DNA of 53,196 nt from Bacteroidales bacterium (GTDB lineage: Bacteria; Bacteroidota; Bacteroidia; Bacteroidales; UBA3663): the NCBI GenBank assembly GCA_017561935.1, contig JAFZBE010000002.1:1-53196 (forward strand). The letters run 5' to 3'. The notes beneath the pieces were generated by a model. That model did no database searches. It was not told where the DNA came from and saw only the letters and a program-made list of their open reading frames with translations. Below are positions 25,462 to 34,921 of this stretch, piece after piece (positions within the stretch are counted from its first letter, which is position 1; every line of letters begins with the position of its first letter). Both the position numbers and the translations under genes were made by a program.

Positions 25462-25479
25462 GCAGCCATAGATGGCTGC
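25462..25479. repeat. GCAGCCA hairpin
   Basis: A perfect 7-bp stem GCAGCCA/TGGCTGC with loop TAGA, directly after the terminator; near copy of the hairpin at 13204-13223. Confidence 0.55.
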
Positions 25480-25502
25480 GACATGGACTTATGGGTTAGA
25501 CC

Positions 25503-26108
25503 TTATAGGCCGATGATGCCGTAGGCGACGATGCCTATCAAACCGCAGATGAGCGTGGTGTAGATGATGTTCCATTTGCGCCAATAGACGCCGCAGAAGA
25601 CGACGGCACAAATGAGGGTGCTGAGGATAAACTGGTTGGTCTGCAGGCTTGGATGTCCGAAGTTCTCGACATTCATCAGGCTGATGGCCGCAGCTGCCAA
25701 AAGACCGATGATGGCTGGACGCAGGATGGCGAAGATGCTACGGGTGACCTTGTGGTCCTTGTGCTTGATGATGATGTGCGAGATCCATAACATCACCAGA
25801 AATGGCAGCCAGACCACCGAGAGGGTGGCCAGGATGCTGCCGAGGATGCCGAAGAGATGGGGAGCACCGATGCTTTGAATGAAGGGGTCGTGAGCCACCG
25901 CAGAATAGCCGACATACGTGGCGCAGTTGATGCCGATGGGGCCGGGTGTCATCTGACTGATGGCGACGATGTCGGTGAACTCGGCCTCCGTGATCCAGGC
26001 CTGTTTCACCACCACTTCCTGCTCGATAAAGGAAAGCATGGCATATCCACCTCCGAAGTTGAACAGCCCGATGTAGGAGAAGACCAGAAAGAGTTTGAGG
26101 AAGATCAT
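25503..26108 (-). CDS. Chromate transporter family protein, half 2
   Basis: 201 residues, one CHR domain of the short two-gene type, with about six membrane helices. The family pattern is clear: FSYIGLFNFGGGYAMLSFIEQEVV, then AISQMTPGPIGINCATYVGY, then FLVMLWISHIIIKHK. These half-size proteins work as pairs; the family exports chromate in some bacteria, but the physiological substrate in anaerobic Bacteroidota is not known. Start at 26108 chosen because upstream sequence in this frame is a shadow of the neighbour; the ATG overlaps the stop of the partner gene by four bases, coupling the two. Confidence 0.88.
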   Translation of the reverse strand: MIFLKLFLVFSYIGLFNFGGGYAMLSFIEQEVVVKQAWITEAEFTDIVAISQMTPGPIGINCATYVGYSAVAHDPFIQSIGAPHLFGILGSILATLSVVWLPFLVMLWISHIIIKHKDHKVTRSIFAILRPAIIGLLAAAAISLMNVENFGHPSLQTNQFILSTLICAVVFCGVYWRKWNIIYTTLICGLIGIVAYGIIGL

Positions 26109-26650
26109 GGGAGGGAATCCTTTTTGATGAGACCATATAGGAAGCCGGCGATACCGGCAACGAGGATGATCAATGCAGGAGTGACGCCATAGACGATAAG
26201 CGCAGTGGAGAGGATGGGAATCCATACGTTGCTCCATGTCACACGTGCCGTCTTGCCCATCTTGAATACCGGCACCACAAGCAGGGCGACGACAGCGGGA
26301 CGAATGCCCATGAAGGCTGCTTCGACCCAACGGTTATCGCGGAATCGGGAGAAGATGATTGCGATAAGCAGGATGATGACGAGCGAGGGGAAGACTACGC
26401 CGAGCGAAGCGATGATGCCCGAGCGGATGCCGCCGACCTTGTACCCGATATGCGAGGCCATGTTGACGGCAAAGACACCTGGAGTGGCCTGTGCCACGGC
26501 CATCACGTCCATGAAGTCGCTATGGCTGAGCCATTGGTGCCGTGTGACGACCTGCTGCTCCATAAGCGGAATCATGGCAGCTCCACCGCCCAGGGTGAAG
26601 CCACCGATTTTCATGAAGGTGATGAAGAGGTCCTTGTCAAGAGATTTCAT
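26105..26650 (-). CDS. Chromate transporter family protein, half 1
   Basis: 181 residues, the second CHR domain of the pair: FMKIGGFTLGGGAAMIPLMEQQVV, AVAQATPGVFAVNMASHIGY, and four to five further helices ending in a lysine-rich tail. Start at 26650 (MKSLDKDLFITF) is preferred to an upstream TTG at 26692. It is 61 bases downstream of metG on the same strand and may be read from the same transcript. The AT-rich metG-to-chr gap shows no clear promoter or terminator. Confidence 0.88.
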   Translation of the reverse strand: MKSLDKDLFITFMKIGGFTLGGGAAMIPLMEQQVVTRHQWLSHSDFMDVMAVAQATPGVFAVNMASHIGYKVGGIRSGIIASLGVVFPSLVIILLIAIIFSRFRDNRWVEAAFMGIRPAVVALLVVPVFKMGKTARVTWSNVWIPILSTALIVYGVTPALIILVAGIAGFLYGLIKKDSLP

Positions 26651-26711
26651 ATATTTATCACGAATTTGCGAATTAGAGATAAAAATTCTCAAATTCTTGA
26701 TATAAAGAAAA

Positions 26712-28799
26712 TCAGCAGACCTTTGAGCCGTTCTTGACCTTGGCTTCGTTGGTTACCACGTGGAGCGAACCATCGAAATCGACGGCCGAGAGGATCATAC
26801 CGTTGGAGGCAATGTGCTTCATCACTTTGGGGGCGAAGTTGGCCACAAAGAGCACCTGCTTGCCGACGAGGACCTGTGGGTCGGGGTAATGTTGGGCGAT
26901 GCCCGAGAGGATGGTGCGTGGCTGACCGGTGCCGTCGTCGAGGGTGAACTCGAGGAGCTTGTCGCTCTTCTTGACGGGTTTCACATCAAGTACGGTAGCC
27001 GTGCGGATGTCGAGACGTTCGAAGTCGTCGAAAGGAATGATTTCCTTGATGGGCTCGGGACGCCAGTTCTTCTCGGCTTCGGCCAAAGCAACCTTCTCGT
27101 TCTCCTCCTTGATACGAGCTAGACGGTCGAGTTGCGGCTGGATGTCCTTGTCCTCGAGTTTCTCGAAGAGGAGCACACTCTCGCCCAGCTGATGGCCTTC
27201 GGCGAGGAGGTCGGTGCGGCCCAGCTGGCTCCACTCGAAGGTTTCCATGCCCAGCATCTTGCGTAGCTTTTCGGCCGAGAATGGCAGGAATGGCTCGAAG
27301 ACGATGGCGAGGTTGGCCGAGATCTGGAGGCTGAGGTTGAGAATGGTCTTGACGCGCTCCATGTCGGTCTTGGCAATCTTCCAGGGCTCGGTGTCGGCCA
27401 GGTACTTATTGCCGATGCGTGCCAGTTCCATGGCCTCTTTCTGTGCATCGCGGAACTTGAAGTCGTCGAGCAAGGCTTCGACGCGAGCCTTGACATCCTT
27501 GAAGTCGTCGAGCGTCTGACGGTCGTAGTCGGTGAGCTCACCGCAAGCAGGCACCTTGCCCTCGAAATACTTCTCGGTGAGTTTCATCGCACGGTTGATG
27601 AAGTTGCCAAAGATGGCGACGAGCTCGTTGTTATTGCGTGCCTGGTAGTCGCGCCAGGTGAAGTCGTTGTCCTTGGTCTCGGGTGCATTGGCGGTGAGGA
27701 CATAGCGGAGCACATCCTGCTTGCCTGGCATATCGACGAGATATTCGTTGAGCCAGATGGCCCAGTTGCGTGAAGTGGAGATCTTGTCACCTTCGAGGTT
27801 GAGGAACTCGTTGGAAGGCACATTGTCGGGGAGGATATAGTCGCCATGGGCCTTGAGCATAGCTGGGAAGACGATGCAGTGGAAGACGATGTTGTCCTTG
27901 CCGATGAAGTGAACAAGACGTGTCTCTTCGTCCTGCCACCATTTCTGCCATGGACCGTACTTCTCGGGCTCGGCGTCGCAGAGCTCCTTGGTGTTGGAGA
28001 TATAGCCGATGGGTGCATCGAACCACACATAGAGGACCTTGCCTTCAGCCCCTTCGATGGGCACGGGGATGCCCCAGTCGAGATCGCGTGTGACGGCACG
28101 AGGCTGCAAACCACCATCGAGCCACGACTTGCACTGGCCATAGACGTTGGGACGCCATTCCTGATGCTCGTCGAGAATCCATTTGCGGAGCCATCCTTCG
28201 TGCTCGTTAAGCGGCAGATACCAGTGCTTGGTCACTTTCTTGACCAGGGGGTTGCCGTTGATGGCGTTGTAGGGGTTGATGAGCTCTTCGGGCGAGAGCG
28301 TGGCTCCACACTTCTCACACTGGTCACCGTAAGCACCGAGGCTGTGGCAACGGGGACATTCGCCTCGGATGTAGCGATCGGTGAGGAACTCTTTAGTCTC
28401 CTCGTCGTAGAACTGGGCAGTTGTCTGCTCGATGAACTTGCCCTCGTCGTAGAGCTTGCGGAAGAAATCGGCAGCAAACTTGTGATGTATCTTCGATGTT
28501 GTTCGCGAATAGACATCGAACGAGATGCCGAAGTCGGCAAATGACTGCTTGATGAGATAGTGGTAGCGATCGACGACTTCCTGCACGGTGATGCCTTCCT
28601 TACGGGCACGGATGGTGACGGGCACGCCGTGTTCGTCGGAACCGCCAATGAAGAGGACTTCCTCTCCTTTGAGGCGAAGGTAACGGACGTAGATGTCGGC
28701 AGGCACATAGACACCTGCGAGGTGACCGATATGAACAGGGCCGTTGGCGTATGGCAGGGCCGAGGTCACTAGAGTGCGCTTGAATTTCTTTTCTTGCAT
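26712..28799 (-). CDS. metG: Methionyl-tRNA synthetase
   Basis: 695 residues; charges tRNA-Met with methionine in the cytoplasm. Class I synthetase signatures are present: [12 protein letters not shown] near the N-terminus, a zinc-binding knuckle with four cysteines ([17 protein letters not shown], about 145-162), and the KMSKS equivalent KISTSRNW near 337. The C-terminal 110 residues form an EMAP-II/Arc1p-like tRNA-binding domain ([18 protein letters not shown] onward), as in dimeric long-form MetG. The gene sits 26 bases after the O-acyltransferase gene with no evident promoter of its own, an unusual setting for a housekeeping gene. Confidence 0.97.
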   Translation of the reverse strand: MQEKKFKRTLVTSALPYANGPVHIGHLAGVYVPADIYVRYLRLKGEEVLFIGGSDEHGVPVTIRARKEGITVQEVVDRYHYLIKQSFADFGISFDVYSRTTSKIHHKFAADFFRKLYDEGKFIEQTTAQFYDEETKEFLTDRYIRGECPRCHSLGAYGDQCEKCGATLSPEELINPYNAINGNPLVKKVTKHWYLPLNEHEGWLRKWILDEHQEWRPNVYGQCKSWLDGGLQPRAVTRDLDWGIPVPIEGAEGKVLYVWFDAPIGYISNTKELCDAEPEKYGPWQKWWQDEETRLVHFIGKDNIVFHCIVFPAMLKAHGDYILPDNVPSNEFLNLEGDKISTSRNWAIWLNEYLVDMPGKQDVLRYVLTANAPETKDNDFTWRDYQARNNNELVAIFGNFINRAMKLTEKYFEGKVPACGELTDYDRQTLDDFKDVKARVEALLDDFKFRDAQKEAMELARIGNKYLADTEPWKIAKTDMERVKTILNLSLQISANLAIVFEPFLPFSAEKLRKMLGMETFEWSQLGRTDLLAEGHQLGESVLLFEKLEDKDIQPQLDRLARIKEENEKVALAEAEKNWRPEPIKEIIPFDDFERLDIRTATVLDVKPVKKSDKLLEFTLDDGTGQPRTILSGIAQHYPDPQVLVGKQVLFVANFAPKVMKHIASNGMILSAVDFDGSLHVVTNEAKVKNGSKVC

Positions 28800-28825
28800 A
28801 TTGTTTGGGTTTTATTGGGTGCTGA

Positions 28826-30802
28826 TCAGAACTGGAAGTAGATGAATGGCTGCATTTCGGCTGTGACGAACTGATAGATGATGAAAACCGCGAGGGCGCA
28901 TACGGCTATCATGATCGGTAGCGGGAGCTTGGCGAAAGAGTAGCGATAGCGACGTTTCATGCGTTCGGGTAACCAATGGATGGCCATGCCGATGCAGAAG
29001 AGCAGGAAGACCTTCCAGTAGGCTGGTATCACGTCGAGCGGGTTGACGGTCCATTCGGTGCCAATGCGTGTCATCATCGACGTGGCTATGTTCCATGCCG
29101 TCTCGTTGGCCACTGCGGGGTCGAGGTTTGAGCCCGAGCGGAAGAACAGACGCGTGAAGGTGATGAAGGTGAAGGTGACGAGCACCGACCAGGCGACATT
29201 GGTGGCCTTGGCCACACGGGGCCAACGCACATAGTCGCGCTGGGAATTATAGTACTGCCATATACATTTGATGATCATGCTTCCGAGGATGAAGACACAG
29301 AAGCACAACAGGACGTTCCATAGTGCCAAAGCAGGCGAAGCCCATAGGCGGAGGAGGAAGAGGATACAGACGACGTAGCTGGTGACGATGATGCGCTTGA
29401 CGGTGTGCCAATCGCTCCAGAACTTGAAGATGATCATGCCGACGCCGTTCAGACCACCCCAGATCATGAAGTTGCACGAAGCGCCATGCCATAAGCCACC
29501 GAGCAGCATGGTGATCATGGAGTTCATGTTCGCGTAGATGTGACGACGTTTGCCGGGGGTGCGAAGCGCCGTGATGACGGTAGCCAAGGCGATGGCCAAC
29601 ACGATGAGTGCCACGATCCATGAACCGCTGAGGATGAGTGCTGCCACGGTGATCACACAGATCCAGAACCAGGTGCCGAATGAGATGTTGCGGTTGCCTC
29701 CAAGAGGGATGTAGAGATAGGTCTGCAGCCAACGGGAGAGGGAGATGTGCCAACGTTTCCAGAAGTTGCGTGCATTCTGCGCCTTATAGGGCGAGTTGAA
29801 GTTCTGCGGCAGGTAGAATCCCATCATCAGCGATAGGCCAATGGCGATGTCGGTGTAGCCCGAGAAGTCGGCATAGACCTGGAATGAATAGGCAAAGAGG
29901 GCCGCCAGGTTCTCGAAACCCGAGAACAGCTGCGGGTTGGCGAAGACACGGTCGATAAAGTTGACGGCCAGATAGTCGGACATCACGATCTTTTTGGTCA
30001 AGCCGTTGAGGATCCAGAACACAGCAATACCGAACTGGGTGCGCGACAGCGCATAACGTCGATAGAGTTGCGGGATGAAGTCGGAGGCCTTGATGATAGG
30101 ACCTGCTACAAGCTGCGGGAAGAAGCTGACGTAGAACCCGAAATCGAGGATGTTGCGAACGGGACGTACAAGACCCTTGTACACATCAGCGGTGTAGGAG
30201 ATGACCTGGAATGTATAGAACGAGATACCTACGGGGAGGATGATACGGTCCACGCTCCAGAACGGACGTCCGATGATGTGGTTGCCCAGACGGGCAGCGA
30301 TGTTGGTCACGTGGATATCGGTGCCAAAGATCTGGTTGACGATATCAGCGAAGAAATAGCTGTACTTGAAATAACAGAGGATGCCGAGGTCGATGGCGAC
30401 CGATAAACAGAGCAAGACGAGCGCCATCTTGCTCTTCTCGCGTCCCCTGTTGATGGCCCTTTGACGGAAACGGTAGATACCACGAGCGAGGAAATAGTCG
30501 GTGAGTGTGACGAGGATCAGCAGACCGACAAAGAGACCTGATGTCTTATAATAGAAGAGCAGAGAGATCAGGAAGAGATATCCATTGCGTAACACGCGAC
30601 GCCAACCTGGGAGGTGGAGGCGTGCACCGGAACGGTTCTTGTGCAAAGAACCCGCGACAATGGAGAACCCAGTGAATACCACCGCGAAGAATGCCCAAAA
30701 CCGGAAGTGCGTGAAGAGCAACGGCGAATTGGGATCGAAGGCGAAAATATTCAGTAGATATTCCTTGATCAGAACTAGTATATCTTGCATTTCATTCGTC
30801 AT
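28826..30802 (-). CDS. MBOAT family O-acyltransferase, AlgI/PatA-like
   Basis: 658 residues, a polytopic inner-membrane protein with more than ten hydrophobic segments, longer than AlgI (about 520). It is expected to move acetyl groups across the membrane for O-acetylation of a polysaccharide or peptidoglycan. Family motifs seen include FYTFQVISYTADVYKG, FFPQLVAGPI, FWKRWHISLSRWLQTYLYIPLGGN and GLWHGASCNFMIWGGLNGVG with the catalytic histidine near 436. It starts within the last bases of the upstream SGNH gene (a second ATG at 30790 is also possible). The pairing with two SGNH hydrolases mirrors AlgI-AlgJ and PatA-PatB, in which the SGNH partner completes transfer in the periplasm. Confidence 0.9.
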   Translation of the reverse strand: MTNEMQDILVLIKEYLLNIFAFDPNSPLLFTHFRFWAFFAVVFTGFSIVAGSLHKNRSGARLHLPGWRRVLRNGYLFLISLLFYYKTSGLFVGLLILVTLTDYFLARGIYRFRQRAINRGREKSKMALVLLCLSVAIDLGILCYFKYSYFFADIVNQIFGTDIHVTNIAARLGNHIIGRPFWSVDRIILPVGISFYTFQVISYTADVYKGLVRPVRNILDFGFYVSFFPQLVAGPIIKASDFIPQLYRRYALSRTQFGIAVFWILNGLTKKIVMSDYLAVNFIDRVFANPQLFSGFENLAALFAYSFQVYADFSGYTDIAIGLSLMMGFYLPQNFNSPYKAQNARNFWKRWHISLSRWLQTYLYIPLGGNRNISFGTWFWICVITVAALILSGSWIVALIVLAIALATVITALRTPGKRRHIYANMNSMITMLLGGLWHGASCNFMIWGGLNGVGMIIFKFWSDWHTVKRIIVTSYVVCILFLLRLWASPALALWNVLLCFCVFILGSMIIKCIWQYYNSQRDYVRWPRVAKATNVAWSVLVTFTFITFTRLFFRSGSNLDPAVANETAWNIATSMMTRIGTEWTVNPLDVIPAYWKVFLLFCIGMAIHWLPERMKRRYRYSFAKLPLPIMIAVCALAVFIIYQFVTAEMQPFIYFQF

Positions 30803-32123
30803 AATACTTAGCGTAATCTTCAGCTATGGCGTCGTAGATGATGTTGCCAATGAGCTGATATCCCTCTTTGGTGAAGTGGATGTGGTCGCGTTTCATCAGA
30901 TCCTGTGCAATCCACTTCTCCACCGAACCCAGTCCACCCATCAAGGCAAAGACGTCGATGACACCGCCATCGTACTCTTCGGCCAGTTGTTTCATCGCTG
31001 TCTGCACACGTGGGCCATTCTGGTTGGGTGTGTAGTAACGACGGCGTCCACGGCCATGACGCATGGCGCTGTCGTTGTTGGTGAGCCAGATGAAGCAGCA
31101 GTCGGGATTGACTGCCAGGATACGCTGGATAAGTTGGCGATACCGTTCCTTGAAGACCTCGGGATTGAATTCGTTGACGGGAACATATGCATCATTGATA
31201 CCGATACCGAAGATGACCAGGTCGGGTGGAAGGAGCGAGAGCTCCTGGTCGAAATGATAGTTGCAGCGTGACCAACTTTCGAGCGAAGCCCCATTTACGC
31301 CTGCTTCGATATAGGTGATGCCATGACGCCAGCTCGTCGGGATCATGCCACGGAGGATGAAGAAATGGCTATCCTCGAGCGGCAGGTAGTCCTGGCGCTG
31401 GATGTTGGGTTTGACTGTGCGACTCAATCCTTTGAAGTTGAGTGTAGCTACGCTGTCGGGGCTAAGCAACTGATAGACCCATATACCATCGATATCAGCC
31501 ACCTTGCTGAGGATGGGGTCGGCCCATAGGGTGTCGCCACGTTGTGTGGTGAGGAAGGGAATGACCGAGGGGTCGCTCGTCTGACCGAGCACGATGAGTT
31601 GGGTGAAATCCCAACGGCCCTCGTCGCGCAGACGCAGTGTGAGGGTAGCCTCCTTGTCGCTGGTGATGGCAGCAGCGCCGGCAAGCCCGAGTTCTGCATC
31701 GGGCTGCTTGGACACATTGCGCGAGCCTTTCCACAGACCTGTATAGTCGAAACGGTAGTACGCCGGACTGTTGGTCTTGATGGCTCGGAAGGGGAAGCAG
31801 AGTCCGCGATCGCCCGTGGGCTCAAACCTCATGCGGATCGTGTTGCTCAATTCGCCACCTTGCACATGACTGCCACCGATGTGGAGAATATTGACCTCGT
31901 CGAGAGGTGTGGGCATGGAATCGCTTCGCAAGGCATGGAGTTTGTCGTAGAATCTCCGCAATCCGTCATTCTTGCCTGGGAAGACCAGATGTGTATGCCT
32001 GCGTACGACCACCGAGGGATAGGTCTCAGAAGGTGTGCTGGCTAACGTCCGGACAGGGTCCGCCAGACTAGTGGAGAACCACAGGATAATCGTCAATAGT
32101 ATCGTTGTTGAGTGAGTCTTCAT
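30792..32123 (-). CDS. Exported SGNH/GDSL-type hydrolase or O-acetyltransferase
   Basis: 443 residues. The start at 32123 opens on a signal peptide (MKTHSTTILLTIILWFSTSLA). SGNH blocks: I, HIGGSHVQGG near 80-90 (serine in place of the usual GDS context); III, FGIGINDAY near 304-312; V, DHIHFTKEGY near 411 with the catalytic Asp and His. About 150 residues of beta-rich sequence separate blocks I and III. Likely the periplasmic partner of the MBOAT protein. It overlaps its upstream SGNH neighbour by 56 bases. Confidence 0.82.
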   Translation of the reverse strand: MKTHSTTILLTIILWFSTSLADPVRTLASTPSETYPSVVVRRHTHLVFPGKNDGLRRFYDKLHALRSDSMPTPLDEVNILHIGGSHVQGGELSNTIRMRFEPTGDRGLCFPFRAIKTNSPAYYRFDYTGLWKGSRNVSKQPDAELGLAGAAAITSDKEATLTLRLRDEGRWDFTQLIVLGQTSDPSVIPFLTTQRGDTLWADPILSKVADIDGIWVYQLLSPDSVATLNFKGLSRTVKPNIQRQDYLPLEDSHFFILRGMIPTSWRHGITYIEAGVNGASLESWSRCNYHFDQELSLLPPDLVIFGIGINDAYVPVNEFNPEVFKERYRQLIQRILAVNPDCCFIWLTNNDSAMRHGRGRRRYYTPNQNGPRVQTAMKQLAEEYDGGVIDVFALMGGLGSVEKWIAQDLMKRDHIHFTKEGYQLIGNIIYDAIAEDYAKYYDE

Positions 32124-33654
32124 TAGCTGTCGGGAGTTCCAGGGTGATGTCACCGCGGCGTAACTTGTAGTTTTTGTAATAAGTGTCGATAGTCTCGTAG
32201 AGGAGGTCACTGACGTGCTCGGCGCCCTTGTGGGTGAAATGGATGTAATCTTCGCCAGCAAGTTGGGGACGAGCAGCTACCCAACGCACCATGGAGCCTT
32301 GCCCGCCCATTGCCTCGAAGAGGTTCCAGAACGATGCACCGCATTCGGTGACATATTGGTCGAGCAGTTCGACGAAACGAGGCAGCAGGGTATAGGTGCG
32401 CATTTCGCCGGCTATGCGCGTACTCATGTCGGATGGACCGATATAGAGGATTTTGGCGTTGGGTTCCAGACGCTGGAAAAAGCGTATCTGTCGCTGTATC
32501 TCCTTGCAGAAGTCGTGGAGAGACTTCTCGGTACGCAGACCTGGCACTGAATTGCCTCCATATTGCAGGATGATGAGCCGGACGTTCTCGTGCTCGAAGA
32601 ATGGCTCGATGGTGTTGCGGGTGATGCGGGTGAAGATGTTGCCCGAAGAGCCACGCATAGGGACATTGTCCACCGAAACACCTATCTTCTGGTCGAGCAA
32701 TATGCCATAGATGCTGGCAGGACCGTTGACGGTGACAGTCACCTTTGAGCGAACACTGTCGAATTCCTGGACACGATACTGAAGACCTGAGCCATCGGGA
32801 TTGTTTCGCAGCACAGTCACGCGGTCGAAGTCGCGGACATGCGGGAACTTGTCGCTTTTCGTTGCTGAGAAGTAGATGCGAACATTGCCATAAGCCTGTG
32901 CCACCGTAGCCATAGGACCATAGCCGTTGTGACGGGCGTGCATGGTGGTGGTGCCATAGGCGACGTAGTAGGGCAGTTCGGGCGACGTGCTTTGGTAGCA
33001 GGTCAGTTTGCTGATCCAGCGTTGAGCAGGCATCCAGCCTGGACCACCGCCACCGAATTGTTCCTGGAAGTGTTCGCGCAAGCCTGAAGTGATGCGGTCC
33101 TCTTCGAGCTGCGAGTCGCCGTAGTGAAGGATGCGGACATGGTGGTAGCGCGCACTGTCGAGAGCCTCAAAGAGGTCGTCGAAGTAGGTCAGGTCGTGCT
33201 CCTGGGTGATACTGTCGCGATAGCTAATCCAAAGTGTGTCGGGCGATGCATGCCGTTTGAAATATGCCGTACTGTCGATGATCATCTTGATGCTGTCGCA
33301 CAGATCTTTCACACTGTCGGACAACTCGACATATTGTTCGATGGTCATTGTATCGACAATGCATTGGTGCATAAAGGGCATCGAGATGCGGATGGGGCTG
33401 TTCATGCAGAAGTCGAGGAATGTAGAGTCCTGCGCCTGCTTGAGGGCCTCCATTTCCAGCCGTTGGATTTCTTCGGGTGAGAGCTCCGCTTCCTTCGGAT
33501 CGTCTTCAATCTTAAAGCTCAACACTTCGCGAAGGCCCGGAAACGTCAGATGGACGAATCCCCGCCGTACACCGTCCTTCGGAAAGAAGATAGAAATGCC
33601 GGCCAAGAGTGTCAATAGCGAAAAGATAAATATGAGCGTTTTGAATAGTTTCAT
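32068..33654 (-). CDS. Membrane-anchored SGNH-type hydrolase or O-acetyltransferase
   Basis: 528 residues. One N-terminal hydrophobic helix (LFKTLIFIFSLLTLLAGISIFF) without a convincing cleavage site suggests an anchored periplasmic protein, after which about 150 charged helical residues precede the catalytic domain. SGNH blocks: HYGDSQLEEDRI near 176-187 (serine nucleophile), QYGGNS near 383, and DYIHFTHKG near 469-477. It resembles the following SGNH protein only in the motifs, suggesting different partners or steps. First gene of the leftward run SGNH-SGNH-MBOAT-metG-chr-chr, driven by a promoter at 33688. Confidence 0.84.
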   Translation of the reverse strand: MKLFKTLIFIFSLLTLLAGISIFFPKDGVRRGFVHLTFPGLREVLSFKIEDDPKEAELSPEEIQRLEMEALKQAQDSTFLDFCMNSPIRISMPFMHQCIVDTMTIEQYVELSDSVKDLCDSIKMIIDSTAYFKRHASPDTLWISYRDSITQEHDLTYFDDLFEALDSARYHHVRILHYGDSQLEEDRITSGLREHFQEQFGGGGPGWMPAQRWISKLTCYQSTSPELPYYVAYGTTTMHARHNGYGPMATVAQAYGNVRIYFSATKSDKFPHVRDFDRVTVLRNNPDGSGLQYRVQEFDSVRSKVTVTVNGPASIYGILLDQKIGVSVDNVPMRGSSGNIFTRITRNTIEPFFEHENVRLIILQYGGNSVPGLRTEKSLHDFCKEIQRQIRFFQRLEPNAKILYIGPSDMSTRIAGEMRTYTLLPRFVELLDQYVTECGASFWNLFEAMGGQGSMVRWVAARPQLAGEDYIHFTHKGAEHVSDLLYETIDTYYKNYKLRRGDITLELPTANEDSLNNDTIDDYPVVLH

Positions 33655-33687
33655 GTCGGATTCTTACTATCTATATAAAATAGCGCG

Positions 33688-33719
33688 CAAAGGTACTTCT
33701 TTTTCTTGAAATAGCCAAA
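33688..33719 (-). promoter_or_regulatory. Promoter for O-acetylation operon
   Basis: On the minus strand: TTTTTTGG ending near 33715, 19 bases, then TACCTTTG at 33688-33695, 34 bases before the ATG at 33654. Confidence 0.65.
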
Positions 33720-33778
33720 AAATTGCCTGCTAAAATTTCATTTCGTGCCAGAATACGATTTGTTTAACAATCGTTAAC

Positions 33779-33807
33779 GTGGATTGAAACCCCAATCCGC
33801 ATTTTTT
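33779..33807 (+). terminator. Terminator-like hairpin in divergent gap
   Basis: An 8-bp stem GTGGATTG/CAATCCGC with loop AAACCC is followed by ATTTTTT. No rightward gene lies before it, so it may end a short unseen transcript or limit stray transcription into the promoter at 33818. The inverted repeat TTAACAATCGTTAA lies just upstream. Confidence 0.45.
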
Positions 33808-33817
33808 CGTCCTAAAA

Positions 33818-33849
33818 TTTGGAACTTAATAAAAATAGATGTATCTTTG
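33818..33849 (+). promoter_or_regulatory. Promoter for DUF3298-to-Spy-like gene run
   Basis: TTTG at 33818-33821, exactly 20 bases, then TATCTTTG at 33842-33849; 28 bases before the ATG. A textbook Bacteroidota promoter. Confidence 0.82.
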
Positions 33850-33877
33850 CCCCCGTAATTAATCAGTATTTGGAACG

Positions 33878-34915
33878 ATGTTCGCACTTCATCATCCTGC
33901 CCTTTTGGCTATTCCCATACTTGTCCTGGCAACCTGTTCGGCTTGTCGGGACAAACAAACGGGTGAAAATGATGAGGATGGTATTGAGATGAATGATCCC
34001 TCGGTGATTTCCGATGTGGTCATTCCTGAGACGAATGACGAACAACTCGTGATTGGCAGTGATGCGTATGATCCCGTCATTCTCAAAGATGCCGACGGTA
34101 ACATAAGTCATGCGACGCGTTCGCTGCTCCGCAAAAATACTCTCGTAAAGACCTATTACCAGCGTGTCGGATGTAATAACGATAGCTGCAAGCAGGAATG
34201 GGTCACTTTCACGGCTATCCAATTTCCTAAGGATCTGGTGCTTCAGAAATGGGCGACAGACATCGTCGGTCAATTCTATTACGATGCATCACGCAGTCTT
34301 GATATTTTGGTGAACGGACAGAAGAGCGAGACGAATGCGGATGGCGAGATGGTCCTTTTGAACACGGGTATTCAACCTTATGCAGGTGTATTCGACGATG
34401 GGGCGAAGGCTATGTTCGATTATTACCAGGCCCGTCTGTGGGTCATTGGCAAGAATCGGGCCGATGAACATGGACCTGCCGGACGGTATGGCTGTATGCT
34501 CTATCGTTGCTGGCAATCGCAAGAAGTGGTTTCGTATTTTGTCGGTTATTCTACGGAAGTCCAGCAGCCCACGGAGCACTGTGTGGTCAGTTTCGACCGT
34601 AGAACGGGCAAAGAGCTGAGTTATGCTGATATCCTCAAGGACGACAACGTAGCCGAACTGAATGATCTCGTTGTCGATGCCGCTCGTCAGCGACATTTTG
34701 AGCTCCTGCGTTCCAAGAACCATGAACTGGCGATAGACAAGGAAGAGGGCGACTATTCCTCGTTGTTGGATATCAGTCATGTGGGATTTGTCGAAAATGG
34801 TCTTGCCGTAAGCACTGGCGCCTTGCCTTTCGACCAGTGGGCCCTTGCTACTCATATCCTGATTATTCCCTATGAGAAGGTGAATCATCTTCTTGTGGAA
34901 CGTTTTCGCAGATGA
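33878..34915 (+). CDS. DUF3298-like exported, probably lipoprotein
   Basis: 345 residues. The N-terminus is hydrophobic (ALLAIPILVLATCSAC) with cysteines at 20 and 23; C20 in LATC is a non-ideal lipobox, so a lipoprotein is probable rather than certain. The C-terminal half carries the DUF3298/RsiV-like pattern: VVSFDRRTGKELSYADILKDD, then a helix, then a beta-rich GFVENGLAVSTGALPFD and IPYEKVNHLL. The family includes sensor domains of RsiV anti-sigma factors that bind lysozyme, but most Bacteroidota members are unstudied. It starts a five-gene run containing an ECF sigma factor, and the next gene begins seven bases after its stop. Confidence 0.7.
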   Translation: MFALHHPALLAIPILVLATCSACRDKQTGENDEDGIEMNDPSVISDVVIPETNDEQLVIGSDAYDPVILKDADGNISHATRSLLRKNTLVKTYYQRVGCNNDSCKQEWVTFTAIQFPKDLVLQKWATDIVGQFYYDASRSLDILVNGQKSETNADGEMVLLNTGIQPYAGVFDDGAKAMFDYYQARLWVIGKNRADEHGPAGRYGCMLYRCWQSQEVVSYFVGYSTEVQQPTEHCVVSFDRRTGKELSYADILKDDNVAELNDLVVDAARQRHFELLRSKNHELAIDKEEGDYSSLLDISHVGFVENGLAVSTGALPFDQWALATHILIIPYEKVNHLLVERFRR

Positions 34916-34921
34916 TACGAG

